Shown: positions 61,816 through 64,000 of the stretch, one piece after another | How positions within the stretch are numbered: the stretch's first letter is position 1 | Layout: each line of letters opens with the position of its first letter | From: Gammaproteobacteria bacterium | Lineage (GTDB): Bacteria; Pseudomonadota; Gammaproteobacteria; Steroidobacterales; Steroidobacteraceae | Direction: 5' to 3' | Assembly: GCA_027365225.1 (NCBI GenBank) | Contig: DAHXNV010000009.1 | Location: forward strand, 1 to 64,000 | Length of the DNA stretch: 64,000 nucleotides | Program-made: the position numbers and the translations under genes | Notes under the pieces: model-generated | Told to the model about the DNA's origin: nothing | The model's database searches: none | Seen by the model: only the letters and a program-made list of their open reading frames with translations

Positions 61816-64000
61816 TCAGGCCGCCAGCGGCAAGGGCGTCGGGCGGGCGATGGCGTAGCCCTGCATGTAGTCGATTCCCATGCGCCGCGCGACCTCCAGG
61901 GCGGCGCTGTCCTCGACCTGCTCGGCGATCACCTTGAAGTTCAGCTTGCGCGCCAGCTCGATCATCGCCGTGACCATCGCCTGATTTACGGTGTCGACCG
62001 CCAGGTTGCGGATGAACGAGCCGTCGATCTTCAGATAATCCATCGGCAGGCTCCGCAGATTGGAGAACGAGCCGACGCCGGAGCCGAAATCGTCGAGTGC
62101 GAACCGGCAACCCATGCCGTGCAGCACGCCGACGAACCGCCGCGCGTGCTCGATGTTGGCCACCACCGCCGTCTCACTGAGCTCGAAGCACACCTGCCCG
62201 GGCGCCACGCCGGTGCTGTCGAGGCATTCGACCACGAACTCGAGGAAATCCGGATCGGCGAGCGTCTGGCTGGAGACGTTGATCGCCACGCAGCGGTTCG
62301 ACGGCACCGGCAAAGCTCCGCGCCCGAGAGCCGTCAGCGTCGTCTGCACCACCCAGCGGTCGACGAGTCCCATCAGCCGATAGCGCTCCGCCGCGCGCAC
62401 GAATTCCCCGGGCGCGATGCCGTGGCCCTCCTCGTCGCGCAGGCGCACGAACACCTCCATCGCCGGGCCGCCCGTATCGTTGTCGTAGGCCGGCACGATC
62501 GGCTGCTGATACAACTGGAAGCGATTCTCTTTCAAGGAGGTCTGCAGCATCTGCAGCCACTGAATCTCACCGCTGTGGCGCGCGAACGCCTCGTCGCGCG
62601 CCGAATAGATCGCCACCCGGCCCGAGCCGCGCTTTTTGGCGACGTAACAGGCCGAGTCGGCCGCCGCGAGCAGCTCCTCGGACAGGCCGCTGCCGCGCGA
62701 AATCTCCACCAGACCCACGGACACGCCCAGGCTGAAGATCTTCTCGCGCCAGACGAAGCGGTGATCCGCGATCGCGCTGCATACATCGTCGGCGATCTGG
62801 CGCGCCTTCTCCAAAGGACAGCCGATCAGCAGCATGCCGAACTCGTCGCCCCCGATCCGCGCCACCGTGTCGCTGTCGCGCACCGCATCGCGCAACACCT
62901 TGGCCACCTCGCGCAACACGCTGTCGCCGGCAACGTGGCCGCTGGTGTCGTTGACGACCTTGAAGCGATCCAGATCCAGACAGCACAGCACGTGCTGCCC
63001 GTCGCCGCGCTGGCCGCTCTCGACCGCCTCCTGCAGCCGCCGCTCGAACTCGTGCCGGTTGACCAGGCCCGTGAGGGCATCGTGCGTGGCCTGATAGGAC
63101 ATCTGGCGCGCGATCCCGCGTAGCTCCGACACGTCGTGCAGCAGCACGAGCGCGCCGGTGAGCGGCCCGTCGGCGGTGCGGATCGGGGAGGCGGACAGCT
63201 CGATCGAGCGCTCGCTGCCGTCGTTGCGGGCGGCCAGCAGCGCGCGCCGGCCGAGATTGACCGCGGTACCGCTGGCGAGGGTCTGGCGCAGCGGCTCGGC
63301 CAGCAGCCGGCGGTCGCCCTCCTCCACCAGGCTCACCACATCCTCGAAGGCCCTGCCGACGGCCTGCCCGGGGGGCATCGGGGCCAGACGGGCGGCCGCG
63401 GCGTTCAGATAGGTGACCCGACCGTCGCGGTCCGTGGCGACGACCGCCTCGGAAAGCAGGTCGAGCGCGGTCAGATGCCCGACCGCGCCTTCCCCGCGCG
63501 CGCCAGCCCCGGGCTGCGCGCCGAGCCCCTCCGGCAGCACCTCCGTGCCGGTCACCAGCAGCGCCGGACCGTCGTACTCGAAGGGGGAGATGAGCAGTTC
63601 CAGCCGGGCCATGCCGCCGGGAAGCGGCAGGTCCACTTCATAGCGATCGGCCACCGCCTCACCGGCGAGGTGGCGGCGGATGTTGTCGGCCACGAGCTCC
63701 GCGTACTCCGGGGCCACCCACGCGGCGAGCGACCGGCCCGTGATCTGCCCGGGATCAGCCCCGAGCAGCCGGGCGAACCGATGATTGGCGTATACGATGA
63801 CGTCCCGATGCACCAGCACCGGCTGTTCCACGCGCTCGGCGAGCGCCGCGAAGCGACCGTCTTCGGCCGAGGCCGCCCGCGTCTCGGGCGAGGATGGCGG
63901 GGCGCTCATCAACCGATTGACCGCGTCGATCAGCTCACCGAGCTCCGGGCCGCCGTGACGAGCGGCGTCGATGCGCTCGGCGGGATGCCCCGGCGGCAAC
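61816..64000 (-). CDS. PAS-PAS-GGDEF-EAL cyclic-di-GMP protein (5' end beyond window)
   Basis: Signal-transduction protein with both c-di-GMP synthesis and breakdown domains. The visible 727 residues hold two PAS-like domains (about 50-150 and 175-290), GGDEF at 383-387 with an RxxD inhibitory site (RDSD, 374-377) five residues before it, and an EAL domain. The EAL signature itself reads EVF (515-517), but the metal and catalytic residues in VAINVSS, FELSE, LDDFGSG, LKIDGSF and EQVED are kept, so both activities are plausible. The frame is open at the right edge and probably continues. Convergent with msrB. Confidence 0.9.
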   Translation of the reverse strand, partial: LPPGHPAERIDAARHGGPELGELIDAVNRLMSAPPSSPETRAASAEDGRFAALAERVEQPVLVHRDVIVYANHRFARLLGADPGQITGRSLAAWVAPEYAELVADNIRRHLAGEAVADRYEVDLPLPGGMARLELLISPFEYDGPALLVTGTEVLPEGLGAQPGAGARGEGAVGHLTALDLLSEAVVATDRDGRVTYLNAAAARLAPMPPGQAVGRAFEDVVSLVEEGDRRLLAEPLRQTLASGTAVNLGRRALLAARNDGSERSIELSASPIRTADGPLTGALVLLHDVSELRGIARQMSYQATHDALTGLVNRHEFERRLQEAVESGQRGDGQHVLCCLDLDRFKVVNDTSGHVAGDSVLREVAKVLRDAVRDSDTVARIGGDEFGMLLIGCPLEKARQIADDVCSAIADHRFVWREKIFSLGVSVGLVEISRGSGLSEELLAAADSACYVAKKRGSGRVAIYSARDEAFARHSGEIQWLQMLQTSLKENRFQLYQQPIVPAYDNDTGGPAMEVFVRLRDEEGHGIAPGEFVRAAERYRLMGLVDRWVVQTTLTALGRGALPVPSNRCVAINVSSQTLADPDFLEFVVECLDSTGVAPGQVCFELSETAVVANIEHARRFVGVLHGMGCRFALDDFGSGVGSFSNLRSLPMDYLKIDGSFIRNLAVDTVNQAMVTAMIELARKLNFKVIAEQVEDSAALEVARRMGIDYMQGYAIARPTPLPLAA

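Overview
The window is a 64 kb, very GC-rich, gene-dense bacterial chromosome segment. Gene content and order point to a gammaproteobacterium: secA / M23-like / dciA / lpxC / ftsZ follows the order known from Pseudomonas, and the kdsD-kdsC-lptCAB-rpoN-hpf-rapZ block and the sspAB / rnpB / rsmI / lpoA / yraN neighbourhood are also gammaproteobacterial. A PPi-dependent phosphofructokinase next to a proton-pumping pyrophosphatase fits the Xanthomonadales/Nevskiales/Chromatiales-type lineages better than enterics. I cannot name a genus. I see no insertion sequence, phage, CRISPR array, tRNA or rRNA.

Left third (1-21663, almost all minus strand): the 5' two thirds of secA, a truncated M23-type gene, dciA (plus), lpxC, then the complete division/cell-wall (dcw) cluster read leftwards from an MraZ-box promoter: mraZ, rsmH, ftsL, ftsI, murE, murF, mraY, murD, ftsW, murG, murC, murB, ddl, ftsQ, ftsA, ftsZ. 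Ten of its junctions are 4-base ATGA/GTGA overlaps, so the run is built for translational coupling. The genes carry peptidoglycan precursor synthesis from UDP-MurNAc to lipid II and then septum assembly. A 40-codon ORF with a strong ribosome site sits between mraZ and rsmH.

Middle (21791-39485): yraN and a short lpoA (minus), rsmI (plus), RNase P RNA with recognisable promoter and terminator, sspB-sspA, a single-PDZ DegS/AlgW protease, 6-phosphogluconolactonase, an SPFH protein with an uncharacterised partner, a 6-phosphogluconate dehydrogenase with altered active-site residues, murA and ibaG (minus), and the plus-strand kdsD-kdsC-lptC-lptA-lptB-rpoN-hpf-rapZ run for Kdo synthesis, LPS transport and sigma-54. 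Relative to the classical arrangement, mlaFEDCB is missing beside ibaG and ptsN is missing between hpf and rapZ.

Right third (39478-64000): a patatin-like lipase, pyk-pgk-gap preceded by a 134-codon transketolase remnant made of only the two ends of the gene, an orphan terminator in front of that remnant, cpdA, a Wzi-type outer-membrane barrel, a four-gene surface-glycan module (two GT9, one GT4, one sugar O-methyltransferase), a CPBP protease, mpl, RNase D, adk, PPi-phosphofructokinase, H+-pyrophosphatase, MsrB, and a PAS-PAS-GGDEF-EAL protein running off the right edge.

Most of the window is housekeeping. The most unusual signals are decay marks inside otherwise intact operons (internally deleted transketolase, M23 gene without its catalytic domain, substituted 6PGDH), small ORFs with good ribosome sites, and the orphan terminator/leader region ahead of the glycolytic operon. 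No clearly new multi-gene system is evident.
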